A stretch of DNA of 64,000 nucleotides from Auanema rhodensis. Lineage: Eukaryota > Nematoda > Chromadorea > Rhabditida > Rhabditidae. Shown piece after piece: positions 24,566 to 37,400 of the stretch. The DNA lies in the NCBI GenBank assembly GCA_964057225.1, contig OZ059895.1, forward strand, positions 13,826,001-13,890,000. Direction: 5' to 3'. The notes beneath the pieces were generated by a model. That model did no database searches. It was not told where the DNA came from and saw only the letters and a program-made list of their open reading frames with translations. Numbering within the stretch: position 1 is the stretch's first letter; the number at the start of each line of letters is the position of its first letter. The translations under genes were made by a program, and so were the position numbers.

Positions 24566-25761
24566 ATGGGCAAAGGTAAAACTCCATTCCCCGAAAATGT
24601 AAGTTTCAACTATCCTATAGATTTCACCTATTGTTAAACATTTTCTAATAATTGATAATATTAAAGGCTCCTCCTATTGGATCTGGAATGAATGATTACT
24701 ATGATAATCAAGGAAATCAAGGAAATCAAGGAAATTACTCTCCGTATCAACAACAGCAACCACAACAACAACCTCAAGAACATCAGTATCCACACCATCA
24801 TGGCAATCATCATCATCACCATAATGGTGTAAGTATATTATTATATAATTTCATTTTCAAATTATAAAATAATCAATTACTTAGTTTCTACATAATCTCA
24901 ATCAAGAATTATTTTGTTTATTTGAAAAGAATGTTGATATGAATTCCAAATATTTTGATTTTAAAGCTTATTGTGTGATCATATGTAGTACGCATGTTTG
25001 CCAGTTCATTTGATGAAAACATGATGCTTCCAGGATTTCTATCAGATTTAACTTGTTCATAACACTTTTTGATACAAACATTATTATTTCAAAATAATAT
25101 TTAAATAAAAAAAAATGCTCACATTATCATTATTTTCAGATGTCTTCTATTGGAGAAGGTGCAGCTCCACCTTATTATGTTGGAGGAGAAGTTTGTAATG
25201 TTCTTGAATATTCTTTTTTATATTAATTTATTCAGAATCCTCCCATAGGTATGGGTAGTCAGCCATATATCCGTGATGGATTACAAGTATTTTCTATTAT
25301 TTCATTGATTTTCATTGTTTTTTTTAAATTAAGGGACCACCAATTGGATCAGGAGGAGAGCTCAACTATCATCCTGGTCAAGTAAAACATTATAATTTAT
25401 AAAATTATAATTATTTTATAAATAATTTAAGAATATTTCAATTGGACGAGCTGGTGAAATAACTCCAGAACCATTCACAAATCATTTTGCTAATGTAAAT
25501 ATATAAAATAATATAAATAATAATATTATAATTAAATTTATAGGCACCACCAATTGGATCAGGAGGTGCTCCAGTTGGATGGGTAAGTATCATCTATCAT
25601 ATAGTATTTTATATTTTTTTATATTTTAGGGTAATAACATTGGCAGTGCCAATGAAGGAGAAGTGGTATTACTAGTTTATATTTGTTTTTTAAATTATTT
25701 TTTTGATTTTAAGGAGAAAAAGCATGGATTTTTACACAATTTATTCCATCGTGATGGCTAA
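24566..25761 (+). CDS. Microexon gene encoding a PPIGSG-repeat protein
   Basis: This is an unrecognised protein of about 176 residues made from nine tiny exons: 24566-24598, 24667-24828, 25140-25190, 25236-25286, 25334-25381, 25432-25494, 25544-25582, 25630-25665 and 25714-25761. Each exon except the second is 33-63 nt. All are multiples of three and every intron is phase 0, so any exon could be skipped or copied without a frameshift. Exons 2-8 open with a variant of one motif: APPIGSG, MSSIGEG, NPPIGMG, GPPIGSG, NISIGRA, APPIGSG, GNNIGSA. Exon 2 adds a GNQ repeat, a Gln/Pro run and a His-rich run. The last exon encodes a basic amphipathic end (KKHGFLHNLFHRDG). There is no signal peptide or membrane segment. 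Most introns are 45-50 nt. A TATA box suggests strong, regulated expression. Function is unknown. Confidence 0.85.
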
Positions 25762-26175
25762 GTCAATATCAATATTTGACAAATTTCATTCAAGTTTTAT
25801 ATAATAAGGCATATATACATATATTTCTGTACAATGTACAAAATAAAGATTATAGTAAAGTATTTATATTTATATAAGAAAATTGGTTAAATATAATTTT
25901 ATTTTAACTAAAAACTCATAACATTGATGATTAATGGGGAAATACTTTTCTAGATTTCCAACTGGAATTACTTAAAACAAGAGTTTCATGAAGCAGTTAG
26001 TTACTACTATTGTACTTCTTTGAGTAAATTAATGGTTCATTAATTGTTTTTCTAAATATTTTTATATGAACACAAGATGTAACTCTCATTATTTCCACTG
26101 AAAAGCTAATGTTAGCTGTTTCTTTGTACATTTTTAAACCTTGGAAATGATGAAATAAGTAAGAAAATAAAGTAT

Positions 26176-26176
<1 letters not shown>

Positions 26177-26221
<45 letters not shown>
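26177..26221. repeat. (GA)n microsatellite
   Basis: About 22 uninterrupted GA units in intergenic DNA about 0.4 kb downstream of the microexon gene. Confidence 0.95.
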
Positions 26222-26223
<2 letters not shown>

Positions 26224-26530
26224 TATAAATTATCAAAGAAATATAATAATCAATATTATATATTTCTATTTTACTAACTATATATGCTTTATATAGGTTA
26301 TATTTATTTATTTAACAAACAGAAAGAACTATGTATATGATGAAAACAATTAAAATAAAATAAAAAATTCTTTTTTTTTTTGTTTTAAATTTCAGATTTT
26401 CTTAAAAATATTTGGATGACCTTGTCAAACTTGATTATTACTAATATTCCTTAAATATTTTATCTTCTTTATTATTTTCATTTTAAGGGAGGTGAATGCC
26501 GATATGCTTCTTAAAACCTGTTTCTATAGA

Positions 26531-26546
26531 TTTGTGACGTCACAAA
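26531..26546. promoter_or_regulatory. CRE-centred 16-bp perfect palindrome
   Basis: TTTGTGACGTCACAAA is its own reverse complement and contains TGACGTCA. It is about 1.7 kb upstream of the vWA-ZP gene and 0.8 kb downstream of the microexon gene. A bZIP factor site is the simplest reading; the target gene is unknown. Confidence 0.4.
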
Positions 26547-26859
26547 CTAATATTTTGTTTTCTATAATATTCTATATTCTATATTATATTTAAAATAAAC
26601 TTTATTTATAATTTAAATATAAATAAATTATAAATTATATATTTACATAAATAAAGTTATTAAATTGAAGATGAACTTGATTTGCAGAATTTTCAAAGAA
26701 AACATATGATAGAATGTGTTTTTGATTATGCTATATAGTTATGTTTATAAGCCTGATTATATGACAGTTCGAATATGATAGACTAATCAACTAGTCTTTC
26801 CTTCTCCCCCCTTTTATAGATTATAGACTTAGATCTGTATGTTCCTTTTTTTATCTTTT

Positions 26860-26910
26860 AAACTAACTAACTAACTAACTAGCTAACTATATCATATAGT
26901 TAGTTAATCT
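26860..26910. repeat. TAAC tetranucleotide repeat with hairpin
   Basis: Several CTAA/TAAC units are followed by TAACTATATCATATAGTTA, which can fold into a 9-bp stem. It lies in intergenic DNA. No function can be inferred. Confidence 0.7.
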
Positions 26911-28263
26911 TTTTGAAAATTCTTTTCTTCGCTTCTCTTTCAACTTTGATTTTTCTCTTTAAGTTCAATTAAGAGATATAAATCTCTATTTTAATATCAT
27001 AATTTTCATGGTAATAAAACAAAGAAAACGAGTGAAAGGAAGTCAAGATGACAAGGTCAAGTCATATTCCCTCCATTCATTCTATCTCATCCCTTCTATC
27101 AATTTCCTCTTCCTCTCACTCTCGTATGTTATTTTCTTTTTCATTCTTCTATTTTTTCAATATATTTTCTCTTATTTTAACATTATATTCGATTATAGCC
27201 TAAGGCAATACACATATATACACTCAGGTTTCACATTATATATATGAAACTTAAAGCTTTTATAACATTAATTTATAAAATTATTAGCTTATCAATGTGA
27301 ATGAAAAACTCACAGCTTTGTATAGCTTACTTAGCATTATGAATTCTCTATAGTTCTTCCTCTGTTACTGTTTTCTTTGTCTATTCGTTTCACTTATTGT
27401 TCTTTAGCTCAGTTGTCTAATCCTTCATATACTTCAGTTTACCTGATGAATTCAGATGACAAGAAAATGGAAAAACATCTTGTTTTCCTTTCAAAATGCC
27501 ATTTCCATTTGATCTCTATCGTTCTGACTCATTGCATATCGTTTGTACCGTTGGGTAATTCGAAAATCCAAAACACGGTGATCAACAAGACGTCGAAACA
27601 AGATGCCATCATCTTCATAAACGAGGACGTCATTCAATTCAACCTCTTCACTTTATCTATAACTCTTTTTTTTTTCTGATATTTTGATCATTTATACATC
27701 TTCATTCCTGTATTTCTTAGTAACTTCCAGCTTTTCCTTCTTATAATCCAGCTTTCTTTCAATTTATTTCAATGAAATGCATAAAGCAAATCATTAAACA
27801 TTTTTTGTTTTTCCTTAACGACTGACATCGTCTTCGTTCTATTATGACTGATCGTTCCCTCGGTTGCCTTACCTAGTTCCCACGCCCAATTCAGTCAATC
27901 TCTTCATGCCTATGTTGTCAATCTACAGTCTAACTATCCAGTTGCGTCATACCCGGTTGGCAAACTCGTTTTCTCGGATCTCGACTTCATTCAAAGCACT
28001 TCTAATTGTCTGAATTCTCACTCAATTCTATTCTATTTCTTTATTCACGTAACTATTTCAAAACGTGAAAAGCGAGACCTATGAGACCTATGTTAGAACC
28101 GCTTCATCATCTCATCTGAGGACATACAATTATTTTTTCTCACCAATCAGTATTTCTTATTTTCCTAAAGAAGTATTTCTCGATCATTTCTCTTATTTCT
28201 ATTTCATTTATCCTCCTTTTCCTCCTTTTCCTCCCAACTTTTCAAACATTTATTTCATTTAGA

Positions 28264-31200
28264 ATGGTCTCTTTGGCAGCCAAATTCTCACTACTACTTT
28301 TCCTAACCTTATATCATTATATAAATTGTGTTAAAATCATAGATAATGGATTAGCACCACCTGAAATAGTTCATTCACCAATTTCTTTAAAACGTAAGTT
28401 CTTCTTCTTCTTCTTATTTTATAAAAAAAAATATTTTCTATATATAGCTCGATGTGTTATACATGCTCCACCACTTGATCTAATATTCATTCTTGATAGT
28501 TCTGGATCACTTCGAGATAAATTTCAAGATGAAATTGATATTATACGTCGTATAGTTAATCATGTAACAATTGGAGATTCTGCTACTCGTGTAATGCTTG
28601 TTCAATTCAGGTTTTTTCAATATTTTTATTTTTTTAATTTTAAACATTTTCTTTGAAATATTAGTGGAACACAACATTTGGAATTTGATTTTCATAAATT
28701 TACTTCTCGAGAAGAAATACTTGAAGCTTTAAATGTTTTACGACATGTATCTGGAATTACACGTATTGGTGGTGCTTTTGAATTTACTTTGGACAAAATG
28801 CTCGATTCCAGCACTGTAAGACATGTGGTTTTTTAAAAAGATTATTTTCTTACAACAGGGAGTACGTGATGCTTCTGTACCGAAGATTCTTTATCTGCTA
28901 TCAGATGGACGAACTCATGATTTCCCGAAAGATTGGGAACAAGCTGATCTTGTTCGCAGGTTTCTCCTCCAAATACTTCTGTCTTCACATATTATTCTGA
29001 AATTTCAGAAAAGTTCCTAACATTGATATCTGGGCTTATGGTACTGGTGAATATGTAGCTATGACAGCATTAGTTAACTATACAATGGTTTTAACTATAT
29101 TTCTAAAACATTTTCAAATAATTTTATAATTTAGGATGCAACAAAAATTGTAACAAATAAGAATCTTGAACAACTTGAACCTCAATTTGATCGTTTTCGT
29201 GGAACTGAAATTTGCGAAAAAATTCCAAGTATAGTATAGTATAGTGAATATATTATATATTATTATAATATTTAGCTTGTGTAAAAGGATCTGATAAACC
29301 ATTAGATATGGTTTTACTAATTGATGCATCTGAATCATTAGATCAATTGTTCCGAGATCAAGTCAAGTTTGCTATTGATCGAGTTGTTTCAAATATTAAT
29401 ATTCATCCAGAAGCTGTAAGGTATGTTATCTATTAATTATAGAAATTAGCATAATTTACTTTATTTTTAATTAAAATATAGACAAATGCGGTTGTATTTG
29501 AAAATGTTTCTCTTTACAGATTAAGTCTTATAACATATTCTGGAAATTTCTTCAAACATTTTGGTTTTAATGATTTTCATTTTGGTAATAATACAGCTGT
29601 TGGTGAACATTTAAAAACATTAAGATCAATTAAGGTTAATTATATATTAAAATTATAAATAATTTATTATAAATTATAAATTATAGGGTACAACTAATAC
29701 TCATTTAGCTTTAAAAGAAGCTATGAATCAATTATTAACAACTGATCCTAATGCTGGAACTCGTTTAGGAGTTCCAAAATTGGTTCTTGTACTTACTGAT
29801 GGTCATTCAGCTAGATCACCATTAGGTACTGCTATTCAATTACGTGAAAAAGGCATGTTTCTTCTTAAATAAGAATATTAATTATGAAATTCAGGTATAA
29901 TCATATTAGCTGTGAGTGTTACTCCTCGTCCATTGGTTGATGAAGCTGAGCTATTGATGTTAGCTGGAGATCCAAGTCGAGTATTTACACCAAAAAATAT
30001 ACAAGTATTTTATAATATATAATCCAATTAAATATAAAATTATAGGATTTTGAAAAGGAATTTACCAAATATGTTGGATTTGGTTGTGAAGGTGTTAGTC
30101 TTGGAGCTGATTCTAGTATGTTAGATACAGGTAGATGGATTACATACAAACATCTTCAGAACCGCAGATTCGTGGTGCAACTGATGTTACATGTGACGCT
30201 CATTCTGTTACATTCACTGTTAGAACTCAGAAGCCAATGCAAGGACTCATGTATGCACAATACTATCATGATGATGAAAATTGTGTTTTAGTAAGATTAG
30301 AAAATCATTTGAATATGAAAAACATGAAACATGTTCAGGTAACAAGAGGTGATACTCGTGAAGTAACAATAACATTACGTGAAGGAACATGTGGAGTTAT
30401 CAAAACCCCAACAGCTGTATGAGCATCATCTGAATCTTCGATTTCAAATTTTTTCCTTTTAGAATGAAGCTGGAATTCAATTTAATGTTACAATCATTTT
30501 ACAATTTCATCCTTTGATAATGACAAGAGCTGATCAGGTAAAATATTAAAAATATTTTGAATTTTTAAATTTTTTTTTAAAATTTCAAGGGTTTGGATGT
30601 AAATTGTATTTTCAATCAACCACCAACAAGACAAGAATTAGATAGAGCTGTTATTAAACGTTTAACTGATACAACATGTTCATATACATTACACAGGTTT
30701 TTTCCAAAAATTTATTTTTTTATTTCAAAATTTTAAATTTTTGAAGATATAATCCACAACAATGTGTTGCATTAGATGCTAAAGTTGGAGAAACTTTATA
30801 TCATAAATGGACATGTGATACACGTAATTCTTTTTTTTTTTTTTTTAAATTAATTAATTTTAAAAATTAATTTTTAGCTCCACAATATAAATATTTGGTT
30901 CATGATTGTCAAGCAAAATCTGAACGAAATACAGTTCAAATAATTGATTCTAATGGGTATTTTTTTATTTTTTAAAATAATTTTTTATAAAAATTAAAAT
31001 TTAGTTGTGAAATTGATCAACATTTTGTCGAAACACCTAATTATTCACGATTTGAAAGAGATGGAAATGATATTATTAACTATGTATTCCAGGTTTTTAT
31101 AATTTTTATTTTAAAATTAAAAAAAAAAATTTTTTTTAAAGGAAATGTCTGTTTTCAAATTTCCCGGAGATGAAAATATTATTTTCCGTTGTCGAATTTC

Positions 31201-31669
31201 ATTATGTGATATGGAAGATCAAGATGCCGGATGTGCAGAGCAATTGGTTTTCATCAAATTTGATTTTGAAATGAAAATTTCTGAATAATTTCAGCCACCA
31301 AAATGTGCTGATAAAGCAAATACAATGAAATTACAGCGATCGAAACGGGATGATTCATCTGATATTCCAGGAAATACCACAAAGACCCCGATATTCCATC
31401 TTGATAAGCAAACAGTTAAGTTCTACAGTATACTAATAAATAAAAAATAAATAAATAATAATAAAAATTATAATTATAGATGCATCGTAATACAAGAAGA
31501 CATAATATAGTTGATACAAAACATGGTTTTGCTTTAACAGTTGAAGTAGAAACAAGGTTTCTTTCTTCTTCTTCTTCTAATTTTTCTTTTCTTTTTCAGA
31601 ACATTAAATATTCTTTTGGGTGAGAATGTACGACCAAAGAATTCATTGAAATATTGTGATATATCATAA
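28264..31669 (+). CDS. Secreted vWA-vWA-ZP domain matrix protein (cuticlin-like)
   Basis: This is an extracellular protein with two von Willebrand A domains and a zona pellucida (ZP) domain, the architecture of nematode CUT-6-like cuticlins. ATG at 28264 follows ATTTAG by 1 nt. Residues about 4-22 are a signal peptide. vWA-1 (about 28450-29210) has the metal-binding DSSGS; vWA-2 (about 29280-30090) has DASES and a later LTDG. The ZP module (about 30160-31300) is rich in paired cysteines (VTCDAHSVTF, ENCVLVRLE). A furin-type site RSKR lies at about 31339-31350, and the coding region ends KYCDIS, TAA at 31667-31669. No membrane anchor follows the cleavage site, so the protein looks soluble or matrix-polymerising. 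Introns are mostly 40-60 nt and frames join cleanly. It may build cuticle or another apical matrix. Confidence 0.9.
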
Positions 31670-32357
31670 GAATATAATTCATATTAATATCATTTGTTTG
31701 TGTATTTTGATGAAAAAAAAGAAGAAAACCATATGATTTCACCCATTCTTTCTTTCTAATAACGGGTATTATATTAGTATAAATCACATATGTATGTATA
31801 TGTATAGTTAGATAGTATATTCTACATTTTCTTTTTTTTTTTTTAGAAATAAATGTTGTTATATTATTCTTATAAAATATATATTTTCTCTCTCTCTCTC
31901 TCTCTATCTCTCCCTCTATACATCGTGACCAACTCACAGATAAGTTTAATCGTATGACATGAAGATAGAAAAGCAAGAAATAGTGAATATGAGTACGGTG
32001 GTCTTTAATAAAATTATAAATTTCATTGTTTACACAATCATAATCAATTCGTTAAGTTGATAAGTTCTAACTTTGCTCCGAAATCATACTAAAGAGGAAT
32101 TTTGTGTTCAGAAATGAGTAACCAGAAATGCTTTTGCCAAGAAGGGAGGAAAAGCATTGATCAGACCACCACCAAATCAAGGAATAGAGGATAAGTCAAA
32201 AGAAATAGTTTTATGGATATGATTGATCTTCTTCTGATTTCAATTAGAATTTCAATTTTATTTGAATTATTAGAGATTTTCAGACTTATTCTTAAGTTAA
32301 TATAATATTTATTAATAAATAAATTTATAAATACAATAAAATAAAATATAATTTAGT
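31670..32357. other. Convergent 3' spacer
   Basis: 688 bp between the stop codons of the first vWA-ZP gene (+) and the small membrane protein (-). It holds a (TC)n tract near 31888-31918. Frames here are low-complexity shadows. Confidence 0.6.
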
Positions 32358-33273
32358 TTATAAATTCTTTTGTGTTTCATCTTCTATATTTGTTTCCTCA
32401 ATCGGCATGAGTTGATTATCTTCACATATCTTCGTTTCTCGTTTTCCAACATATTTTTTAAGTTTAGGAACAAATTTTTGTTTACAAAAAAATATAATTT
32501 TAATAATTATACAAATTATATTAAATATAAAAGCTATAATAATATAATAATCTGATATATAACTTTTACGTAAAACACCAATTGCACATAAAACTGTATG
32601 TGATTTATCTGTATTTCTTGAACTTAAAATTAAAATTTTAATTATAAAAAAAAAATTAAAAAACAAACATATTTCTTCCATCTTGTGTTTTTCCCCAATA
32701 TTCTTTATTTCCTTTTATTCTTGTAACTGGTACTTGTATCATTGATTGAAGTTCTAAATGTATACGAACAGTCTGAAATATGAAATTTCCTTTTTCAAAT
32801 TCAAATTACTTACATCTTCAGTTATACATTCAATAAAACTATAATCATGTATTGAATGTGATACATCATATTCTAAATAATATCTGAAAAAATAAAATTT
32901 TATGAAATAAAATTTCATTTTCATTACGGAAATCCAGATTTATAGAAATGTGATTGAGCTACAATCACATCTTCATTCTGTCCAGCATTATTCAAACTAT
33001 AACATTTCAAATGTTCCGTTTCACATATAAATATTCCAAATGAAAAATTAATTGTTTCATAAATGATTGTATAATCTATAATAATTTATAAAAAAAAAGA
33101 AAAATAAAATATTAAAAAATACTTTTAACTGCAGATTTATCAGCTAATAACTTAATAGTTTCTCCATCTTCAGCATAATATATAATAGATTGATGTTTTA
33201 AATTAATATCAGCTTTAATATTAGATAAATATAATAAAAATAATAAAAATAATTGATGAAATATAGAATACAT
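32358..33273 (-). CDS. Single-pass membrane protein with signal peptide
   Basis: No family recognised. I chose ATG 33273 because it gives a compact signal peptide (MYSIFHQLFLLFLLYLSNIKA); an in-frame ATG at 33339 would add 22 residues of hydrophobic sequence. Exons (minus strand) give an ectodomain of about 170 residues with a few cysteines (FICETEHLKC, FIECITED, VLCAIG), then a 20-25 residue membrane segment (YYIIIAFIFNIICIIIKII, about 32500-32560) and a basic-to-acidic cytoplasmic tail ending TAA 32358-32360. Introns are about 44-55 nt. It lies between two vWA-ZP genes and is transcribed in the same direction as the second. A role in matrix attachment or a receptor is possible but only suggested by position. 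Confidence 0.7.
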
Positions 33274-34360
33274 TAGATATTTTAATAATAATAATGATAC
33301 TTTGATAAGATATATATATAGTAATATGAATGATAACATATTCTTATTATCTATAATGACTAATAAAATATTTATAAGATATAATTTATTATAAATAAAA
33401 ATGTATTTTAATTGTTTTTATTTCTTCATTCTCTTATAATATCAAAGAAAGATTAAATTTCTTAATGTTTCAACTTTTCAATTCATTTTTTGTTTCTCAA
33501 AAAGAAATTATCAAATGAAGATAAGGAAATTCTTATATTATAAGATAATAACATTTATATTATAGTAATTTATAAATCAATATGAATAAGAAAGGATATG
33601 AAAGACAAGATTCAGATGGAGACACATCAATACACGACATAGGACATCTGAAGTCTTCCTTTACACTTCTTCAAATTATTGTAAAAGTTAAATTATTCTA
33701 TTTTTACTTTATTGATGTTATACTTAACAAATCTCATAATAATCTAAAGACTACATTGAATTTAAATTGAAATTCTTAACTATAATTGGTTATTAAGAAG
33801 TTATTATTAATTATTTTAGAAAGAATATTATATTAAAATTAAAGTTTTAATGTAAAAAACATAAGAAGAAACATCAATATGATCAAGAATTATATGGAAA
33901 GATATTCCTCATGAAAGTATTTTTCAAATATTTGACGTCTTTTTCATTATTTGAAACTCGAATATTTTTTAAAATATACTTTGTATACATAGTATGTTTC
34001 TCATAAATTTAATATTTTATTTGTTCTTAATAACAAAAATTAATTTCATAACAGAAAACATGATAATCAATTACATATATGTATAGATAATCTGAAAAAA
34101 TTCATTTTCTTTGGAAAATTTTTTGTTTAAAATAGAAAAAAAAAGAAATTTTACTATTAATTATGTGATAGATAGAGATAAATAGTTATGAGTTCATGAA
34201 AAGCCTTATTTATGGCTTCGAGGTATTCAAAATGAACACAATAGACTCTCTTCATCATTATGTCATTATATATATTTTAAATATTATTTTATATAATACA
34301 AGTATGAGAGTAAATGAAAGAGATTTAGAAAGAGGAAGATGGTAGTGAGAGATTAGTTTT

Positions 34361-34421
<61 letters not shown>

Positions 34422-34447
34422 AAAGAGAGAAAGAGAGTTTTCAGAAT
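33274..34447. other. AT-rich spacer and 3' UTR of the second vWA-ZP gene
   Basis: No supported gene. A 62-codon plus frame at 33582-33770 has no splice context or match. The right-hand end is the 3' UTR of the minus-strand vWA-ZP gene and contains a long purine tract. Confidence 0.55.
34353..34438. repeat. (GA)n tract immediately after a stop codon
   Basis: An almost uninterrupted GA tract lies about 10 nt past the minus-strand stop codon at 34448. The vWA-ZP mRNA therefore begins its 3' UTR with a CU-repeat. Confidence 0.9.
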
Positions 34448-37400
34448 TTACACATATCGTTCTCGATCAAAATCCCGTAAGAAGGAGGCCAGACGTGAAT
34501 CTATTACAGGTCCAGACATGCTGGACATTGTGCCTGAATTATCAGATGAAAATCGGCTGATCGTCAAATTTGGAGATGAAACAGATGAAGGGCTGAAACC
34601 GATTTCAGATTCATCATCAATTGATAAATCACTATGTCGTGAAGATGAAGGTGAGTAAATACGGGTTATTAAGCCTGTTACTGTTAAAGCTAAGAAGAGT
34701 AATGCTACAACTCCAAGTGTAATTTGACTTGTGGCTACATCAGCTAAACGATCTCTAAATTCAGCTCCACGAGTTGTTAAATCAACTTCTGTTGATAATG
34801 CCGATGTTAAAGCTTTAGCCATAGCTGAATTAGGATGACGACTTCGACGAGTCAACAGTAAATCTGATCGATTTTGGGCTTGACCACAGATAGGAGGCTA
34901 AAATAAAGATTATTAGTTAAATATAATTAAATATAAGTTATACCGTAACACCTTCACATCCATCACCATCACGAGTACATAAACTTAATTTACAAACAAA
35001 TCTAAAAAAAGAAATATTAGAAGTAACTTGATTATAACTTTGAGATGTTACTTAAGAGATTCAGTATCTTTAAAACCAAAAGCATGTGAAACAGCAAAAG
35101 CTACAAGCTTTTCATCTTCATAAAATGGATCAGATAAAACAATTAAATCTGATGAACATCTATAAATATAAATATTTGTTGTTGAATATTTAAATTTTCT
35201 ATTTATACCCTCGATTATCAACAATTGGATATTTTTGTTCAACATCATCACTTGCAAAACAGTTATGAACTTGAATACCATATACATGATTTGCTTCTAA
35301 AATTAATGAAAAAATAAAAAAAAAATTTTGTTTTAGCTAAACCATCTCCTCCATCACATTCCCATCTATGATATACAGTTTGGCCAACTGTGGCTTTTGA
35401 TATAACAGGACCATCTGGAGAATCTTTACGTATAGAATACGTACATGTAGGTGGAACAGATGAAAGAGAAATCGTCTCAGCAACTGTTATTTCACTGAAA
35501 AAAAAGTTTTTTTTTCATCTGATTTTGAAATAATTTTGAAGAATATTACTTCTTAGTGACATCAAGATTTGTTGAAACTTCAGCTTCATTTGATTCTCCT
35601 GTTCCAACAAAACATTGAAGAAGGAAAGCTCTATCCTTATCAGTTCGAAGTGTACGATCATGTACCAAATGAAGAATTAAAGTAGAATTAATACCTTCAG
35701 GTAAAATCTATAATCAAATTTGAAATATTATTGATTGATTGATTGATAAACATACGGATTTTACTTTCTGAACTTCACAATCTTCAGAAGAAACATTGAA
35801 ATCAATAGTTTGATTATTTGTTTTCTTAGAAAGTGGTAGAATAGCCTTTAAAGAAAAGTAAATTTTGAATGATTTCAATGGAAAATTTCATACTTTTCGA
35901 CATTTTTCATTTTGTTCTTGTCCTTTAACAACAACATGTCCCATATAATCTGATGGTAAATTTAATTGAATCTGAAAAAAATATTTTTAATTTGAAAAAA
36001 AAAATTTTTTTTTCGAAAAAACCTTAAATCCATCTGGTGCACATTGTAAATTAATAAATTTATTATTATTATTATTATTATTATTTTGATGATTAACAAC
36101 AATTGGTTGAGATGTTACTGTATGTTCTTCTGAAAAAATAAAAAGAATTTGAGAATTTGAGAATATTTTGAAACCTTTGTCTTCATCTAAATCATTAATA
36201 TCAACAGGTTTTACAGGTTGAATGATTTCCATTGAATCAACATTCTCTAATATCGTTGGATTAGCTGTAAAAATTTAAAATATACCAAAGAAATGAGAAA
36301 TAAATGGTTTTACTTGGAGTTGAATTGGATGATAAACGAATTCTTTGAGCCAATTTAGCAGCTAATGGAGCATTAGGTGAGCCATCTAATTGGAAAACAT
36401 TCTCAGTATCACCTAGAAATATCCAATTTTATAGAAAAATATTCAAAATTTCTTTAAAAACCAGCAAGATTAAGTAAATATGATGGATCAGCTTCTAATG
36501 TTGCTATAACTAATACAGTCATATTATTCTGTTTTGCAATTTTCACAGGCTCTTGAATACGATCATCAGATTCTCCACCAGTTAGAATAATTAAAACATT
36601 ATCAGCATCAGGACGATCACCCTATATATATATAGATTAATATAATAAATAATTATAATTATTACTCTTTTCTTTGTAAAAGCAAACTTTGAAACTTTAT
36701 CTAAAGCTTTACCAAGCATACTTTGACCCTGAAAATATTGAAAAAACTTTAAAAAGAAAGAAGAAAAATAAAGATTCAACCATCATATATTCAGTATCAG
36801 CAATATCATCCATTAACCATTGTTTACAATTATGTTTTCTTAATGAAAATTCAAGATATGGTTCAATATTGTATTGAACAAGTGAAAACTAAAATAAAAA
36901 CTTGAAAAAGTTTGTTTTTTGAAATCAAAAACCTGAACTCCATCTGGTCCAATGTTATGGAAGTAATCAACAGTATGAAGAATTAGAGTTATAGCATGCA
37001 TAAACTTATCTTCATCAAATGAAGATGATGAATCTAATAAGAATAAGACATCACTTCGATTTTGATCATGAATATCATTTGGTGTTGGACATTGACCTTA
37101 AAAGGTTTTTTTTAAAAAAAAAAGAAAATAGATGTATATGGTTGGATATACCTTGTGGAAATACAACTGATTCTGGTTGCATTTGAACATCAGGTGATGT
37201 TGAAACCTTAAATGATTTTTCTTTTTTTTTTAATTTTCAAATAAAATAAAAAATATTTTGAAGTGCAGTAATGTGAAATAGCAAGATGAAGAAAGAAGAA
37301 GCATAAGCATACATACCTCTATTGGAATTAATGTTACAACATTTGAATTATTTGATTGTGAAGTGATATTATGAGATGTTGACAAGTGTTCAAAAGGCTC

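Larger units (their letters stand above)
25762..28263. other. Intergenic region with simple repeats
   Basis: About 2.5 kb without a supported gene. It holds a (GA)n tract, a TAAC repeat followed by an inverted repeat, and a CRE palindrome. Plus-strand frames at 27008-27247 and 27377-27679 are low-complexity or lack any family match and splice context. The last 60 bp before 28264 form a strong pyrimidine tract. Confidence 0.5.

Noticed and set aside
30110-30175. Apparent 15- or 29-nt introns in the vWA-ZP gene
   Set aside because: A 44-nt intron with a GTATGTT donor keeps the frame and is of typical size.
34359-34658. Arg-Glu-repeat plus-strand frame
   Set aside because: Translation of the GA tract plus the antisense of the vWA-ZP cytoplasmic tail.
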